This document shows, one piece after another, positions 14,953-15,569 of a stretch of DNA of 15,569 nucleotides (positions are counted from its first letter, which is position 1; each line of letters begins with the position of its first letter). A program made the translations under genes and the position numbers. The notes below the pieces were generated by a model. The model saw only the letters and a list, made by a program, of their open reading frames with translations, had not been told where the DNA came from and ran no database searches. Origin of the DNA: RYN-124 sp046262175 (lineage in GTDB: Bacteria; Actinomycetota; Actinomycetes; Mycobacteriales; SCTD01); assembly GCA_046262175.1 (NCBI GenBank), contig JBHENF010000143.1, forward strand, positions 1 to 15,569, given 5' to 3'.

Positions 14953-15132
14953 GTGCAGGGGACCGTGCGCTGCTTCGACGGCGAGGCCGGGGTGGCGCTG
15001 CTGGACGACGGCACCGACCTGCCGTTCGCCGCCGCGGCACTGGACGGGCTGCGCCTGCTGCACCCGGGGCAGCGCGTCCAGCTGACGACGGAGGACGGAC
15101 GCGTCGTGCGGGTGGCGCTGCCGGGCAGCTGA
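14953..15132 (+). CDS. Small cold-shock-like OB-fold protein (59 aa)
   Basis: GTG 14953 starts five bases after the cofC stop, without a clear Shine-Dalgarno, suggesting coupling to cofC. The protein begins MQGTVRCFDGEAGVALLDDG and continues with a DLPF turn, RLLHPGQRVQLTTEDG and a final strand VVRVALP. The beta-strand pattern G-T-V-x-x-F-D...DDG...LxPGQRV matches a cold-shock domain. However, the aromatic RNA-binding motifs of true Csp proteins (KGFGFI and VFVH) are replaced by EAGVALL and DLPF, so ordinary RNA chaperone activity is doubtful. Similar short proteins beside cofC are, from memory, common in actinomycetes. Role unknown. Confidence 0.72.
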   Translation: MQGTVRCFDGEAGVALLDDGTDLPFAAAALDGLRLLHPGQRVQLTTEDGRVVRVALPGS

Positions 15133-15143
15133 GACCGGACACG

Positions 15144-15175
15144 CCAGAGGCCCCGGCGGGTGCCGGGGCCTCTGG
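15144..15175. terminator. Perfect 14-bp hairpin between convergent cofC unit and HU gene
   Basis: ccagaggccccggc (15144-15157) and its exact complement (15162-15175) flank the loop gggt. It starts 12 bases after the stop of the cold-shock-like gene and ends 14 bases before the HU stop, so it can terminate transcription from both sides. There is no T-tract, as is common for terminators in high-GC actinomycetes. Confidence 0.85.
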
Positions 15176-15188
15176 GAGGTGCGGGGCG

Positions 15189-15569
15189 CTACTTCTTCTT
15201 GGTGGGGGCCTTCTTCGCTGCCGCCTTCTTGGCGGGAGCTGCCTTGCTGGCCGTGGCCTTCTTGGCCGGAGCAGCCTTGGCCGCCGTGGCCTTCTTGGCC
15301 GGAGCTGCCTTGCTGGCCGTGGCCTTCTTGGCCGGAGCAGCCTTGCTGGCCGTGGTGGCCTTCTTGGCCGGAGCAGCCTTGCTGGCCGTCGCCTTCTTCG
15401 CCGGAGCAGCCTTGCTGGCCGTGGCCTTCTTGGCCGGAGCAGCCTTGGCCGCCGTGGCCTTCTTCGCCGGCGTGGCCTTGGCGGTGGCCCGGCTCGGCGT
15501 CGCCTTCGTGGCGGCCGCGACCTTCTTGGCGCCGCTCACGGCGTCCTTGAAGCCCTGGCCGGCACGGAA
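15189..15569 (-). CDS. Histone-like protein HU with lysine/alanine-rich tail, N-terminus outside window
   Basis: 127 codons to the stop are in the window; the gene continues past the right edge. The first residues FRAGQGFKDAVSG are the end of the HU fold (the PxFxxGxxFK segment). The remainder is a low-complexity tail rich in Lys, Ala, Thr and Pro, ending APTKKK. This is the two-domain HU of actinobacteria (HupB/HupS/Hlp type), whose basic tail binds DNA and condenses the nucleoid. Seven near-identical 11-12 residue units (PAKKATASKAA) make up most of it. The GTG at 15539 is inside the protein, not its start. Confidence 0.93.
   Translation of the reverse strand, partial: FRAGQGFKDAVSGAKKVAAATKATPSRATAKATPAKKATAAKAAPAKKATASKAAPAKKATASKAAPAKKATTASKAAPAKKATASKAAPAKKATAAKAAPAKKATASKAAPAKKAAAKKAPTKKK
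15237..15470 (-). repeat. 33-bp tandem repeats encoding PAKKATA(S/A)KAA in the HU tail
   Basis: Seven consecutive units of 33 bp (one of 36 bp with an extra Thr codon, giving PAKKATTASKAA) encode the peptide PAKKATASKAA or PAKKATAAKAA. The units differ mostly at synonymous third positions (gct/gca, gcc/gcg), so they are recent or kept alike by gene conversion. A degenerate eighth unit, PAKKAAAKKA, follows. Because every unit is a whole number of codons, gain or loss by slippage would keep the frame. Confidence 0.9.

Noticed and set aside
15237..15470. Possible CRISPR array or minisatellite
   Set aside because: The units are contiguous with no spacers and encode the HU tail in frame, so this is a protein repeat.

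Overview
The window is typical of a high-GC actinomycete chromosome. It has strong G/C bias at third codon positions, very frequent GTG starts, tightly overlapping genes, an HU protein with a long lysine/alanine-rich tail, a CofC/FbiD-type F420 biosynthesis gene, and the gene neighbourhood recG - DAK2 - rpmB - thiL - Lrp-like - DUF3515 - ddl - gpsA - plsC - cofC - HU, which is familiar from Streptomyces and related actinomycetes. The genus cannot be fixed from the sequence. No tRNA, rRNA, insertion sequence, prophage, CRISPR array or origin was found, and no gene-free stretch exceeds about 110 bases.

Left part (1-5384, minus strand): a partial secreted beta-propeller (Asp-box, sialidase-like) protein, then recG, then a two-part DAK2/FakA-like kinase whose stop codon overlaps the recG start. 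A short divergent region separates this block from rpmB (zinc-ribbon form of ribosomal protein L28, plus strand), which ends in a clear hairpin terminator.

Middle part (5633-7994): a gamma-class carbonic-anhydrase-like hexapeptide protein (minus), a 57-residue conserved-looking small protein (plus) whose stop shares a CTAG palindrome with the stop of thiL (minus), a stand-alone Lrp/AsnC-type ligand-binding (RAM) protein (plus), and a DUF3515-type lipoprotein (plus) that appears to begin at CTG within a CTGA overlap.

Right part (7997-14251, minus strand): a probable six-gene transcription unit, in the order plsC - gpsA - cystathionine gamma-synthase-like - FAD disulfide oxidoreductase - SDR - ddl. 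It joins phospholipid synthesis (glycerol-3-phosphate dehydrogenase and acyltransferase) and peptidoglycan precursor supply (D-Ala-D-Ala ligase) to a sulfur amino acid enzyme and a redox pair. Divergent from it, cofC and a tiny cold-shock-like OB-fold protein run on the plus strand to a perfect 14-bp hairpin. The 3' end of a HU gene (minus), with seven near-identical 33-bp repeats, closes the window.

I do not see a self-evident new defence or mobile system. The points most worth a second look are the altered ligand pattern in the carbonic anhydrase homologue, the FAD enzyme that lacks the lipoamide-dehydrogenase catalytic His, the CTG-start lipoprotein, the small WWC/H/C protein, the degenerate cold-shock fold beside cofC, and the near-total use of GTG starts.
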